Source: CAYGLF01 sp964350945 (GTDB lineage Bacteria > Chlamydiota > Chlamydiia > Chlamydiales > JAAZZY01). Taken from it: 64,000 nucleotides of DNA. The stretch is taken from assembly GCA_964350945.1 (NCBI GenBank), contig CAYGLF010000001.1, positions 290,926-354,925 on the forward strand, read 5' to 3'. The first letter of the stretch is position 1; every line of letters begins with the position of its first letter. Positions 25,126 through 35,421 of this stretch are shown here, in pieces. The notes under the pieces are model-generated. The model did not search any database. It had not been told where the DNA came from and was given only the letters and a program-made list of their open reading frames with translations. A program made the translations under genes and the position numbers.

Positions 25126-28100
25126 TTACAGAACTTTTTTCAGTAAAAAGATGACCTCTTGTTCAAAAAGCTCCGGGTTACCTGCTAAAACGTATGGTAT
25201 CTGATAGGTCGTTTTCTTCCCCTTGACGCTGCGCTCTACTTTTATAAAATTTTTCTTATATAAAATTTCAGTAAAACGATACGCCCCAGAAAAGACTTTG
25301 AGGCGCATGACATGGTAGAGCCAGTTCACAGAAGGGGGCGCTTGCCCAAAACGATCGACCATCTCCTCATAAATTTTTTCTAGCTGCTCAATTTCAAAAG
25401 CATCGCCTAAGCGTTGATACATTTCCATACGCAAAAGAAGATCTGGAATATATTCGGGTGGAATCCGCCGATCGACGGGAAACTCAATTTTCGTTTCAAT
25501 CACTGTTTTAGGAGCTTTTCCTTGCATTGATAAGATAGTTCTTTTTAAAAGCTTGCAGTAGAGGTGAAAACCTATTGCAGAGACATGACCACTTTGTGAA
25601 GTCCCTAAAATTTCACCCGCTCCTCTAATTTCTAGATCACGCATGGCTATTTTCATTCCCCCACCATGGCCACTGCTCTCAACAAGCGCAGCAAGTCTTT
25701 TTTGAGCAATTTCGAGCAGTGACTTATTTTTTTGAACCATGAAGTAAGCATATGCCTTGCGGTTCCACCGCCCCACTCTTCCACGCAGCTGATACAAATC
25801 AGCCAGCCCATATTTATCGGCATGGTCAATCATGATAGTATTGGCATTGGGGATATCAACACCACTTTCAACAATGGTGGTCGCAATTAAAACATCCGCC
25901 TCATTATTTTTAAAAGCATGAAAGACCTGATCCAAAGCATCCGCATCCATTTGACCGTGGGCAATCTGCACACGTGCACTGGGAACCAGTGTTTGAATTT
26001 TCTCTGCAAAGCGGTAGATAGAAGCCACGCGGTTGTGGATGATATACACCTGGCCTTCTCTTGCAAGCTCTCTTAAAATCGCTTGTTGGATGATGTGCGG
26101 CTCACTCTCAACAATATGTGTTTTGATGGGCAGACGATCTTGCGGTGGTGAGTTGATTAAAGAGATGTCACGCGCACCCACAAGCGACATATAAAGCGTT
26201 CTTGGAATAGGAGTTGCTGAAAGGGTTAAACAGTCGGCTCCTTGCTTCATGGCACGCAAGCGCTCTTTAGCTTTAACCCCAAAGCGCTGCTCCTCATCAA
26301 TAATGACAAGCCCTAGCTTCTTAAATTCTACATCTTTACTGATCACGCGGTGTGTGCCGATAATCAAATCGATAGAGCCAGCTTTCAGTTTCTCAAGGAC
26401 TTCTTTTTGTCTTTTTTTAGGCACAAAACGCGAAAGGACCTCAATGTTAATCGGAAAATTTTCCATCCTTTGACAAAAAGTTTCATAATGCTGCATCGCA
26501 AGAATTGTGGTAGGCACTAAAACAGCCACTTGCACGCCCCCATCAACAATCGCTTTAAAAGCAGCGCGCATCGCAACTTCGGTCTTACCATACCCCACAT
26601 CTCCGCACACTAAGCGGTCCATAGGATTTTCAGAGCAGACATCTTCTTTTAAAGCTTGAATTGCCTGCAATTGATCTTCTGTTTCAGCATAGGGAAATTC
26701 ACGCTCAAAATGCTTCATATCTTCACTATCTTCAGGATAAGCCGCTCCTTTTTCAAGAGCTCTTTGAGCATACATCTTTAAAAGCTCTGAAGCATAATCG
26801 ACAATGGCGCGCTCTGTATTGACTTTGGTGCGCAGCCAACTTTTGCCACCTATTTGATGCAATGTTGGTTTTTCATGTTTAGAGCCAATGTATTTGGTCA
26901 CTAAGTGAGACTGCTCCAATGGGACAAATAAACGCGCTTGATCGGCATACTCTAAGTTAAGATATTCTGTTTCGATTCCTTCATGATTTGTTTTTCGCTC
27001 ACACCCTAAGTAGCGCCCGATACCATGTTGTAAGTGGACAACATGGTCTCCAGCAATTAGTTCCATAAACTCAACAGGATCTACATGGCGTGTCGAACGC
27101 TGTTTTTTACGTTTAATCACATAGCGCTGCGTCACTTCCACCGAAGCGACATAGGCTTTTTTCTCTAAGGGAAAGACCCAGCCACTGCTCCAGTTGCCCC
27201 GCTCAAATGTCATATTGCTTGGGATCTTGTCGTAAGTGGCAAGCATCTGCTCTTTCAAGGTATTTTCTTCATCGTCATTTTGACAGATATAGGTAAACTG
27301 ATATTCATCCATGCCAAGTTTAGGCAATCGCATGAGATAGGTCTGCTCTTTTTCATGGACAATCTTGGTGTTAGAAACAAACACTTCATCAAAAGGTTTG
27401 ATAGCAAGCTCTAGTGTAGGAAGCGCTTTAAACTTTTCGACTTTAAGATCATCTTGAAAAAGAAGGTGCTGAAAATCATGCACTTTTTCAACAAAGCTCT
27501 CCCACTTGAGCAATAAGTTCCCTGTTAGGTCAAATAAGCTGGCAAGCTCTTGGTACTTCTTTTTCAAAGAAAAAGGTTCATCTAAAACAATCAGAGCATC
27601 TTTGGAAAAGTAAGAAAAGAGATCTGTCAAAGCCCCTTCTTTTTTTAAAAATTCCAGTTCTTTTGTTGGCAGTATCCACAAAGAGCTAACAGCGCGAACA
27701 GATGTTTGAGAAATAGGATCAAACGCGCGCATGGACTCAATGGTATCTCCAAAAAATTCGATACGCATTGGCTCTGTTTGTGAGCTTGGAAACACATCTA
27801 AAATGCCTCCTCGAACAGCAAACTCCCCTTTTTCTTGCACAAGGGTGACTCGCTGATAGCCAAGCTCCACAAGCTCTTCCATCAGCAGCTCAAACCCCCA
27901 ATCCTCTTGAACTTTAAGTTCCAGACCCTTTTTTTGAAAATCTTTACGAGCAATCACTTTAGCAATCACTGCTTGCAAATTAGTCACAACAATATCTTGT
28001 GAACCTTCTTGTGCAATCTGCATGAGTGCAAGAGCTCTCTCTCCCACAATGTCTGGACTAGGCTCGATGTTCTCAGAAGGAAGTGTTTCCCAGGCAGGGA

Positions 28101-28326
28101 AGCTTAAAGGCTCTTTAATAGCGACATTTGTGATGTCCGCAAGTAGTTTTGCTTCACGTTCAATGGATGTAATCACAATCACTTGCCGCTTGAGCAAATA
28201 AGAAGCTGCTGCAACCACTAAAGCTTTGGGGGCATGCCAAAGATTTGGCAGCTCAAAACTTTGCTGATCTAAAAGAGCCTCTTTAAAAGGGGTCCAAGTG
28301 GAAAATTTAAGGTATTGTTCAATCAC
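25126..28326 (-). CDS. mfd: Transcription-repair coupling factor
   Basis: Mfd removes stalled RNA polymerase at DNA lesions and recruits UvrA. The 1066 residues include the UvrB-like N-terminal module, the RNA-polymerase-interaction domain (AGDHVVHLQHGIGRYLG), and RecG-like motor motifs: Walker A CGDVGYGKTEVAMRAAF, Walker B IDEEQRFGV, LSATPIPRTLYMS and QLRGRVGRW. The TRCF C-terminal domain is present (PPEYIPDLLLRMEMYQRL). The start overlaps the alaS stop by four bases. Efp follows after 74 bases. The alaS-mfd pairing agrees with the C. trachomatis order as I recall it. Confidence 0.96.
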   Translation of the reverse strand: MIEQYLKFSTWTPFKEALLDQQSFELPNLWHAPKALVVAAASYLLKRQVIVITSIEREAKLLADITNVAIKEPLSFPAWETLPSENIEPSPDIVGERALALMQIAQEGSQDIVVTNLQAVIAKVIARKDFQKKGLELKVQEDWGFELLMEELVELGYQRVTLVQEKGEFAVRGGILDVFPSSQTEPMRIEFFGDTIESMRAFDPISQTSVRAVSSLWILPTKELEFLKKEGALTDLFSYFSKDALIVLDEPFSLKKKYQELASLFDLTGNLLLKWESFVEKVHDFQHLLFQDDLKVEKFKALPTLELAIKPFDEVFVSNTKIVHEKEQTYLMRLPKLGMDEYQFTYICQNDDEENTLKEQMLATYDKIPSNMTFERGNWSSGWVFPLEKKAYVASVEVTQRYVIKRKKQRSTRHVDPVEFMELIAGDHVVHLQHGIGRYLGCERKTNHEGIETEYLNLEYADQARLFVPLEQSHLVTKYIGSKHEKPTLHQIGGKSWLRTKVNTERAIVDYASELLKMYAQRALEKGAAYPEDSEDMKHFEREFPYAETEDQLQAIQALKEDVCSENPMDRLVCGDVGYGKTEVAMRAAFKAIVDGGVQVAVLVPTTILAMQHYETFCQRMENFPINIEVLSRFVPKKRQKEVLEKLKAGSIDLIIGTHRVISKDVEFKKLGLVIIDEEQRFGVKAKERLRAMKQGADCLTLSATPIPRTLYMSLVGARDISLINSPPQDRLPIKTHIVESEPHIIQQAILRELAREGQVYIIHNRVASIYRFAEKIQTLVPSARVQIAHGQMDADALDQVFHAFKNNEADVLIATTIVESGVDIPNANTIMIDHADKYGLADLYQLRGRVGRWNRKAYAYFMVQKNKSLLEIAQKRLAALVESSGHGGGMKIAMRDLEIRGAGEILGTSQSGHVSAIGFHLYCKLLKRTILSMQGKAPKTVIETKIEFPVDRRIPPEYIPDLLLRMEMYQRLGDAFEIEQLEKIYEEMVDRFGQAPPSVNWLYHVMRLKVFSGAYRFTEILYKKNFIKVERSVKGKKTTYQIPYVLAGNPELFEQEVIFLLKKVL

Positions 28327-30953
28327 AGCTCTTGAAGGTATTGTTCAACTTTTTCAAAAACCAGAGGAATTTTTTCAGGGTGTGTTCCCCCTGCTTGGGC
28401 AAACTCAGCCTTGCCTCCCCCTTTCCCCTCTATCGGTGCCATGGAGGCGTTTACAACATTTTTTGCTAAGAGCCCTGTTTTAACAAGGTCCTGAGACACT
28501 GCAACCGCAAGTTGAACAACCTCTCCTTCACAAGAGCAAACAACACAGACACCACTTTGAAGCTTCTCACTCATTTGGAGAATAAAATCACGCAGCTCTT
28601 TTTTAGGAAGTGAGACTTTAGCCTGCGCTAAAGAAACACCTTGAATCTCTTTTTTCTCTTTAAGAACACCCTCAATGAGCCCCATGTTGCGCTCATGGGT
28701 GAGTTTTTTCAACTCCTCTTGCCCTTTTTTTTGTTCTGCTTGCATTAAAGCAATTTTATCACACAGCTTATGCGGCGTTGTTTTTAAAGAGCCTGCCAGT
28801 GTTTCTAACAACTCTTCACTCTCTCTTGAGAACTCTAAAGCAGCCTGTCCTGTCACAGCTTCAATGCGCCGAATTCCCGCTGCAATACTACTTTCTTTTG
28901 TAATGCGGAAAAGACCGATCTGCCCCAGAGCCTTTGCATGATTTCCCCCGCAAAGCTCTTTGGAAAAGTCGATGTCAACTACGCGCACACGCTCGCCATA
29001 CTTATCACCAAAAAACTGTTTAATTTCAGATTGCTCTTGCGCCTCTTGGTAAGACATCTCATAGTTTTTAACTTGTTGATTTGTCCGAATTTTTGCATTC
29101 ACTTTATTTTCAACTTCGATGAGTTGCTCTTTAGAAACTGCTTTGTGATGAGAAAAATCAAAACGTAGGCGATCTGCTTGAACAAGCGATCCTCCTTGTT
29201 TGATATGCTCTCCAAGAACCTGCTGGAGCTCATAGTGTAATAAGTGAGTCGCCGTATGATTGGCAGCTATTTTTTGTCTTCTAGTAATGTCAATTTTTGA
29301 TAGGACTTTTTCTTGAACACTTAAAGAACCTTCTTGCATCACTCCTTTGTGAGCAATCAGCTCATTGAAAGGAGATTGGGTATCTTGCACTTTAAATGTG
29401 GCATTAGAGCTTGTTAACACTCCTTGGTCCCCTACTTGCCCTCCCTTCTCAGCATAAAAAGGAGTTTGATCTAAAATAAGAAGCCCTTCTTCACCTGGAT
29501 GTAGAGTTTGAACCCATTGATGGTCTTTGACAATGCCTATAATATTCCCTTCACACTCTGTGCATGTATAACCACAAAAGGTGCTTTTAGCCCCTTCACT
29601 TGCAAAGTTGCTGTAAAAATCATCGGCGACTTTTTTTGATTGATCTTGATGTCCTTTTTTAGAAATTTCTTTGGCTTGTTGCTCGCGTTTTTCAAAACGA
29701 TCAATATCGAGTCCTAAGTGAGCATCTTTTGCCATCAGTTGAATTTCTTCTAAGGGAAAGCCATAGGTGTCCTTGAGTAAAAAAGCATCATCTCCACTAA
29801 TAATCTTGGTGTCATGCTCTTTAGACTTTTTAATAATCTGATGAAGTAAGTTGCCCCCTCTTTTCAGTGTTTTTAAAAAGCTTTCTTCTTCAATATTCAA
29901 AATCTCTGCCGTTTTCACTTCTGCAATTTTCAGTTCAGGATAGTCCTCTTGCATGAGCTGGGTAAGCTTAGGCAATAAATTAGACAAGAAAGGCTTTTGG
30001 GCTCCGAGAACGCGGCCATAGCGCACCGCTCTTCGTAAAATTTTCCTAAGGACATATCCTCGATCAGTATTACTAGGCTGTGCTCCATCTGCAATCGCAA
30101 AAGCAAGGGCTCTTAAGTGATCTGCGATCACACAAAAAGCTGCTTTAGATTCCCCTTGCTGCTCTTGATAACGCATTTTAAAGTGATCTTCAATTTCTTG
30201 GATCAGCACTGAAAAAATATCTGTTTCAAAAACAGAGTCGACTCCCATCTTCAAACTCACAAGCCTCTCTAGCCCCCACCCTGTATCCACAGAAGGTTTA
30301 AAAAGAGGTTGCATACTCTGATCTTTCTCTTTGTTAAATTGCATAAACACAAGATTCCAAAACTCAAAGAAACGCTCGCCAGCCACATCTTCACGTGGAT
30401 GGGTGATCTCTCCAAATTTAGATCCTCGATCAAATAAAAGTTCACTACAAGGCCCACACGGCCCCACATCTCCCATCTGCCAAAAGTTATCTTTAGCACC
30501 TAAGCGCGCAATGCGCGCCTCTGGCAAGTACTGCTTCCAAAGCTCATACGATTCATCATCTTCTTCATAAACACTTGCCCAGACACGATCTAAATCTAAT
30601 TCAAAGACATTTTGACACACTTCCCACGCAAACTGAATCGCTTCTTTTTTAAAATAATCACCAAATGAGAAGTTCCCCATCATTTCAAAAAATGTTAAGT
30701 GACGAGTGGTATGCCCGACATTTTCTAGATCATTATGTTTACCTCCCACACGGATACACTTTTGAGCTGTTACAGCCCGTGCATTGCTAGGCTTCTCCTG
30801 CCCTAGAAAATAACTTTTGAATTGATTCATCCCAGCGTTGCAAAAAAGCAGCGTGGGATCGTCATGGGGCACCACAGATGAAGAAGGCACATGACGGTGC
30901 TTGTGTTGCACAAAATATTGGATAAAAGCACGGCGTATTTTAGATGAAAGCAT
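28323..30953 (-). CDS. alaS: Alanyl-tRNA synthetase
   Basis: AlaRS charges tRNA(Ala). The 876 residues contain the class II catalytic core (GNFSFGDYFKKEAI, WNLVFMQFNKE, DTGWGLERLVSL), the editing domain with its zinc ligands (NHTATHLLH and CGGNHAKALGQIG), and the C-terminal DHHA1 domain (GKGGGKAEFAQAGG). It opens a leftward operon alaS-mfd-efp-epmA. Its C-terminal stop overlaps the mfd start by four bases. Confidence 0.97.
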   Translation of the reverse strand: MLSSKIRRAFIQYFVQHKHRHVPSSSVVPHDDPTLLFCNAGMNQFKSYFLGQEKPSNARAVTAQKCIRVGGKHNDLENVGHTTRHLTFFEMMGNFSFGDYFKKEAIQFAWEVCQNVFELDLDRVWASVYEEDDESYELWKQYLPEARIARLGAKDNFWQMGDVGPCGPCSELLFDRGSKFGEITHPREDVAGERFFEFWNLVFMQFNKEKDQSMQPLFKPSVDTGWGLERLVSLKMGVDSVFETDIFSVLIQEIEDHFKMRYQEQQGESKAAFCVIADHLRALAFAIADGAQPSNTDRGYVLRKILRRAVRYGRVLGAQKPFLSNLLPKLTQLMQEDYPELKIAEVKTAEILNIEEESFLKTLKRGGNLLHQIIKKSKEHDTKIISGDDAFLLKDTYGFPLEEIQLMAKDAHLGLDIDRFEKREQQAKEISKKGHQDQSKKVADDFYSNFASEGAKSTFCGYTCTECEGNIIGIVKDHQWVQTLHPGEEGLLILDQTPFYAEKGGQVGDQGVLTSSNATFKVQDTQSPFNELIAHKGVMQEGSLSVQEKVLSKIDITRRQKIAANHTATHLLHYELQQVLGEHIKQGGSLVQADRLRFDFSHHKAVSKEQLIEVENKVNAKIRTNQQVKNYEMSYQEAQEQSEIKQFFGDKYGERVRVVDIDFSKELCGGNHAKALGQIGLFRITKESSIAAGIRRIEAVTGQAALEFSRESEELLETLAGSLKTTPHKLCDKIALMQAEQKKGQEELKKLTHERNMGLIEGVLKEKKEIQGVSLAQAKVSLPKKELRDFILQMSEKLQSGVCVVCSCEGEVVQLAVAVSQDLVKTGLLAKNVVNASMAPIEGKGGGKAEFAQAGGTHPEKIPLVFEKVEQYLQEL

Positions 30954-31100
30954 AAGACCTAAAGATTCTTTGAATAAAATGTGAGTAAGGATAACAAACT
31001 ACCCATTTTGATTAAAGGATCTCTTCAAAAAGGTGTCAGTATGCTCTTAATCTGCCTGCATTGTGACTTTTCTAGTATGGATGCTATTAGACGATATATG

Positions 31101-31117
31101 AAAAGAGCCCGAGCTCT
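31101..31117 (-). terminator. Weak hairpin after the repeat protein gene
   Basis: On the minus strand AGAGC pairs with GCTCT around a four-base loop and is followed by four T residues, ten bases past the stop at 31127. The stem is short, so the call is tentative. Confidence 0.35.
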
Positions 31118-31126
31118 AGCATGCTA

Positions 31127-33304
31127 TTACAAAGCCTGTGCTCTTTGAGCGTTTCTTTTTTCAAAATCTAGGTATAGCTCAAAAAACTTCAAAAAACCCT
31201 CTAAAGTAATGGAAAAAGAGGAGATAGGCATATAGTTTTCATCCATTGCAATCTCATTGGTTTCAGGATCTATTATATCTTCTTCAACGAACCATTCTGT
31301 TGTAAATTTACTTTCTATCTCAGCTTTATTCTCTATAAGATCTTTAAGAGATTTACACTTAGATTCTCCTAGATCTTTTTCAAAAATCTCTATAGCGCTT
31401 ATTTTTTTTTGGATTTCAGCTTCTAGATCAGCTAATTCGTTTGTGTACTTCACTATTTTTTCCTTCATCTCATTTTGCGTATCTGATCGATCTACTGGAT
31501 CATCTGGATCGCAGCTTTTCTTAAGGCTAGCATCGAGTCTCTTTTGCCAAAGGGTCTTTTTTGCTTCAGACTGCTTTTGTTTTTTTTGATCTGAAGGAAG
31601 TTTCAAAATCGCATTCACATACTGATCTACTAGATTTGGGTTTTTGAGATCTTTCTTCTCATTATTAAGGAAGGTTGCAAATTGATCATCCAGAGCTGTA
31701 TGAAACATATCAACAACTGTCTCACTGGTAACCTCTTTCGTTTCAGCAGCTGAGGCGTCAAGACTTGTAGGTGTATTTTGCTGATTAAGCACAAGGTTTA
31801 TCCCTTTTGAAAAACTATCAAGAGAGTAAGCAAAAAATCGCTTTTGAAAACCATTCATTAATTCTTCTGCTATTGACTCTTGGCTGACATCTTCGTTTGC
31901 TTTTCCGAGGTGAGTCACAAGCCGCTGATAACCATGAGCAAGATAAATATCTTGGTTGTTTATTTCATACCCAGCTACTTCAGAAAGCTTGTTTTTCACC
32001 CAATTTTCACTGTGTGTATCTATAGGTCTATCTAGTGTATTTTTAGTTATAACATTAAATAGATTATCACGAGTAACAAGTAGCCTTGCTCTTAAGTTGT
32101 CACGAAGTTGTTCTTCTGAAGTTTGAGTGGAAACAGCACTTGTACTCCCTTCTTTTAGCATGTTATAAACAAATAATGCTGATTTTAAGTAGGGGTCGAT
32201 ACAATACTTTTCTTTATCTATGTAGCTAAACTGAGTGAGAAGTGAAAGCGCCTCCTCTTTGGGTAAATCCAGAATTTTTAAAACCAAGTGCTTTAAAATC
32301 CTTATAAGAGGTTTGTATACCTTATCTACATTCTTTGTATTCAATCCTGTAATAAGTGTCTTGTTTTTAACAATATCTAAAAAATATTTAAAATTTTCTC
32401 GATGCTGCTTAGGTGTAATTGTTTTCTCAGCAAGGCTAATAATGCCTGTTAGATCCTCATCACTAAAAGTGTTAAAGTGGTCCATACTATAACTGTACGG
32501 ATCAGTATCACCTATATCAACATCTGGAATATCAAGTTGCTGCGTACCACTCAATTTACTAACTGCGCGTAAAGCTTCTAAGCTTGCTTTAGAAATATTT
32601 TCAAAATACGTTGCATCTGAATAGAAAGAGTCACTTACATCCATAAATTTAGGATGGGTTTGAAGCATTAAAGATGTTTGTTCATCGTTCAAAAACTCTG
32701 CAATTAGTGGGTTGCTTTTGTTTTCGTAAAGGAGCTTTAAAAAATTTTCACATGAGTTTAAAAGTTTCGTAGCGTTTAATTTTAATAATAGGTTAGTTTC
32801 ATCATCTGCTTTACAGACAGAATCTAGTAACTCTAAAACCTTGTCACGATCAAAGTATAAAGCACAGCCTTCTAGGCCTGCGTAATTTACTGTTTCTATA
32901 GATCTCCTTAGGAAGAGTTCTATGAATCTTTGATTTGGAATTTTAATTTTCCCAATCTTTCCAACAAGATAAGACGGAAACTTCTCAGCGCATTTAATGG
33001 CAATCTCTAACAAGATTTTTTCGTCATTAATTTTAAATTTATCAAGATTTTCAACAACTTCGTTTGGGACTTTCTCCGCACATCGAAGGGCTATTTTAAT
33101 CAAGCTTTGTTCGTCATTAATTTTAAATGCATTAATGTGCTCCAATAGAGACTCTGAATCTGTTCCAGCACACTTAAGAGCAATTTCGACCAAACCTGCT
33201 TGATCCTCTATTTTAAATGCACTAATGTTTGAAGAAACATACTTCGGGTCTTTCTCAGCGCATTTAAGGGCCATTTTAACCAAACCTGCTTGATCCTCTA
33301 TTTT
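31127..33304 (-). CDS. Giant alpha-repeat protein, C-terminal part (cut by assembly gap)
   Basis: This is the 3' part of the gene whose 5' part is at 33405-34896. It is open from the gap edge to the stop at 31127. About the first 110 residues hold four more copies of the 30-residue repeat (for example NISAFKIEDQAGLVEIALKC). The remaining 600 residues are non-repetitive, without signal or membrane segments. A coiled-coil stretch lies near the end (ELADLEAEIQKKISAIEIFEK). I do not recognise the C-terminal region. The two parts are in different frames only because the gap is filled with a conventional 100 N; repeat arithmetic restores one frame. It is a candidate host-interaction protein. Confidence 0.8.
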   Translation of the reverse strand, partial: KIEDQAGLVKMALKCAEKDPKYVSSNISAFKIEDQAGLVEIALKCAGTDSESLLEHINAFKINDEQSLIKIALRCAEKVPNEVVENLDKFKINDEKILLEIAIKCAEKFPSYLVGKIGKIKIPNQRFIELFLRRSIETVNYAGLEGCALYFDRDKVLELLDSVCKADDETNLLLKLNATKLLNSCENFLKLLYENKSNPLIAEFLNDEQTSLMLQTHPKFMDVSDSFYSDATYFENISKASLEALRAVSKLSGTQQLDIPDVDIGDTDPYSYSMDHFNTFSDEDLTGIISLAEKTITPKQHRENFKYFLDIVKNKTLITGLNTKNVDKVYKPLIRILKHLVLKILDLPKEEALSLLTQFSYIDKEKYCIDPYLKSALFVYNMLKEGSTSAVSTQTSEEQLRDNLRARLLVTRDNLFNVITKNTLDRPIDTHSENWVKNKLSEVAGYEINNQDIYLAHGYQRLVTHLGKANEDVSQESIAEELMNGFQKRFFAYSLDSFSKGINLVLNQQNTPTSLDASAAETKEVTSETVVDMFHTALDDQFATFLNNEKKDLKNPNLVDQYVNAILKLPSDQKKQKQSEAKKTLWQKRLDASLKKSCDPDDPVDRSDTQNEMKEKIVKYTNELADLEAEIQKKISAIEIFEKDLGESKCKSLKDLIENKAEIESKFTTEWFVEEDIIDPETNEIAMDENYMPISSFSITLEGFLKFFELYLDFEKRNAQRAQAL

Positions 33305-34476
33305 NNNNNNNNNNNNNNNNNNNNNNNNNNNNNNNNNNNNNNNNNNNNNNNNNNNNNNNNNNNNNNNNNNNNNNNNNNNNNNNNNNNNNNNNNNNNNNNN
33401 NNNNCTTTCTCAGCGCATTTAAGGGCCATTTTAACCAAACCTGCTTGATCCTCTATTTTAAATGCACTAATGTATGCAAGAACATTATTGGGAACTTTGC
33501 CAACACATTTAAGAGCAATAGAAATTAAATCACTTTTATCTTCAATTTTAAAATTATCAAGCGATTCTATTAAACTTTCGGGCTTTGTCTCAGCACACTT
33601 AAGGGCAACTTTAACTAAATCTTTTGGCTGTGTGATGTTAAAATCAATAATAAAAGCTGCCAGGTCTGCTGTATTCTTCTCAGCGCATTTAATGGCAATT
33701 TCAAGCAAACCTGCTTGATCCTCTATTTTGAATTTTTGAATGTTCTCTCGTAGGGACATTGAATCTTTCTCTGCACACTTAAGGGCTATCTCAACTAAAT
33801 CTTTTTGCTGTGTGATGTTCAAATCATTGATAAAGTCTGCTACACTTGAAGCTGCCTTCTCTGCACATTGAAGGACAACTTTAACTTTACATTGCTGGTC
33901 GTTGATTTGAAAATTATTAATCTTATCTAATAAAAAATAGATGTTGCGCTCATCCAACGAATCAGCACATTTACAAGCAATAGAAGCGAGGCTTTGTTCA
34001 TTCTTAATTTTAAATTTACCAATGTTTCTTATCAGATTTTCAACGTCTTTAATTGCGCATTGAAGAGCAATTTCTACCAAGATTTTCTCGTCATTAATTT
34101 TAAATTCATCAATATTTTCGATGATGAATTCGGGTGATTTTTGAAGGCATGCAAGTGCAATATCACCTAAGTTCTTTTGGTCTGTAATTTTAAATTTATC
34201 AATTTCTTTTACCGTAAAGTTAGCGTCTTTACTTGCACACTCAAGAGCAATTTCTAGCAAGATTTTTTCATCATTGATTTTAAATTTCTCAATATTTTTG
34301 ATGAGGCATTTGGTTTTTTCTTCAAGGCATATAAGTGCAATATCCGCTAAGCTCCGCTGGTCTTTAATTTCAAATTTATCAATGTTTTCAGCTACATCTT
34401 GTGGAACTTTCTCTGCACATTGAAGGGCTATCTGAAGTAACGTGTCTGTTTGCGTTATTTTTAATTGATCAATATT
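32953..34476 (-). repeat. Tandem 90-bp (30-residue) repeat array
   Basis: At least 16 copies of a 30-residue unit are visible, with consensus N-I-x-K-F-K-I-x-D-x-x-x-L-x-x-I-A-L-x-C-A-x-K. At DNA level the core CAGCGCATTT recurs at 33411, 33501 (variant), 33591 (variant) and 33681, a period of exactly 90. One unit near 33950 carries a four-residue insertion. Each unit predicts two short helices, giving an alpha-solenoid. The array spans the assembly gap. Confidence 0.9.
33305..33404. other. Assembly gap (100 N) inside the repeat gene
   Basis: One hundred N are flanked by two identical 54-55-base stretches (33250-33304 and 33405-33459). The gap is therefore a collapsed tandem repeat, and 100 is a placeholder length. 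Confidence 0.98.
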
Positions 34477-34896
34477 TACAACAATCCATTTAGCATTGGT
34501 ATAATCGTTTTTACGAATATTTTTACGATCTATCACCGACTTAATAGCTACTACACGCGCAGTTTCATTTGTAATCTTTAAGAGTTCTGCTACAAATGCC
34601 TCTTGATCTGAACAATTAAGTTGCTCATTCACAACTTCTTTTATAAACAGTTCAACCGTAAAGTCTTTTAATTTTTGTATTAGTATACTACTCTTTTGAT
34701 CCACACAAGAGATTTCTACTAGCTTGCTGCTTAATGCCTGTGCAACATTAAACAACTCATCAAAATTCATATTTTTACTAAAAACATCTGTTATTCTGCC
34801 TTCAAGTTCTTTTTCGCCTCTATTATCTAAAGACTTAATTTTGTTTATTTCAGCATTCAATCTTTTAAATAGTGTGCCAAAAGATGGGATCTGCAT
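33405..34896 (-). CDS. Giant alpha-repeat protein, N-terminal part (cut by assembly gap)
   Basis: Translation starts at ATG 34896, with AAAGG nine bases upstream and a perfect TATAAT at 34920-34925. The first 140 residues are non-repetitive and soluble (MQIPSFGTLFKRLNAEINK). From residue 141, twelve 30-residue repeats run into the assembly gap (NIDKFEIKDQRSLADIALIC and similar). No signal peptide is present. The repeat resembles eukaryote-like helical solenoids (HEAT or TPR-like) in general design, but I cannot assign a named family. Together with the part at 31127-33304 the protein exceeds 1200 residues. A type III effector or scaffold role is inference. Confidence 0.82.
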
Positions 34897-34926
34897 TTAA
34901 ATAACCTTTCATTTTAATTTATTATA

Positions 34927-35352
34927 ACCAGCTAACAAATTAAATAAATATGGTCAAGTGGTGATTCTTCTTAGTGCAAAGTAAAGATACCCTGTTTTCA
35001 TCTATGTTAAAATATCCTAACTTCAAATTTAAATTCAGCGGTTAAGCTCTTTGCTATTTAGGATTTGACCTTGGTGATCTTTCATCAGCAGCTCTTTATA
35101 CTTCGACTCTCGCTTTTGATATTTGGTTCGAGATAAGCTTATAGCTATATTTTTTAAAGCACGGTTCCTGGTATTTTTTTGATCATTTCAAATAACCCCT
35201 CCATTGCTAAATCTTTTTTTAATTTATCGCGAAATTAGGACATCTTAACTTGACCCTTACCCGGCAGACCCTGTGTTCCAAGACCAACATAGATCAGATG
35301 CACATATTAAAATATTTAATTAACAAAAAAATTCATTTATTTATCAATAACA
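34927..35352. other. Intergenic region with possible decayed coding remnant
   Basis: No intact gene is visible. On the minus strand, 35236-35156 reads FRDKLKKDLAMEGLFEMIKK before a stop. Another frame downstream (about 35147-35035) reads AISLSRTKYQKRESKYKELL and onward. Two adjacent broken frames of plausible composition suggest a decayed gene, perhaps a transposase fragment, but the family is not recognised. The rest is AT-rich. Confidence 0.3.
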
Positions 35353-35381
35353 TTGAAATAATAATAAAATAATGTTAAAAT
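35353..35381 (+). promoter_or_regulatory. Promoter of the EEP-family gene
   Basis: TTGAAA (35353-35358), 17 bases, then TAAAAT (35376-35381), with the predicted start about 34 bases before the ATG. The whole region is very AT-rich, which weakens the call. Confidence 0.5.
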
Positions 35382-35421
35382 TTAACTGATTAACAGTAAA
35401 AACTAACAAAATAGGTTAAAA

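Noticed and set aside
33298..33404. End of an independent short repeat gene at the gap
   Set aside because: The apparent end comes from reading through N; repeat phase shows that the gene continues on the other side.
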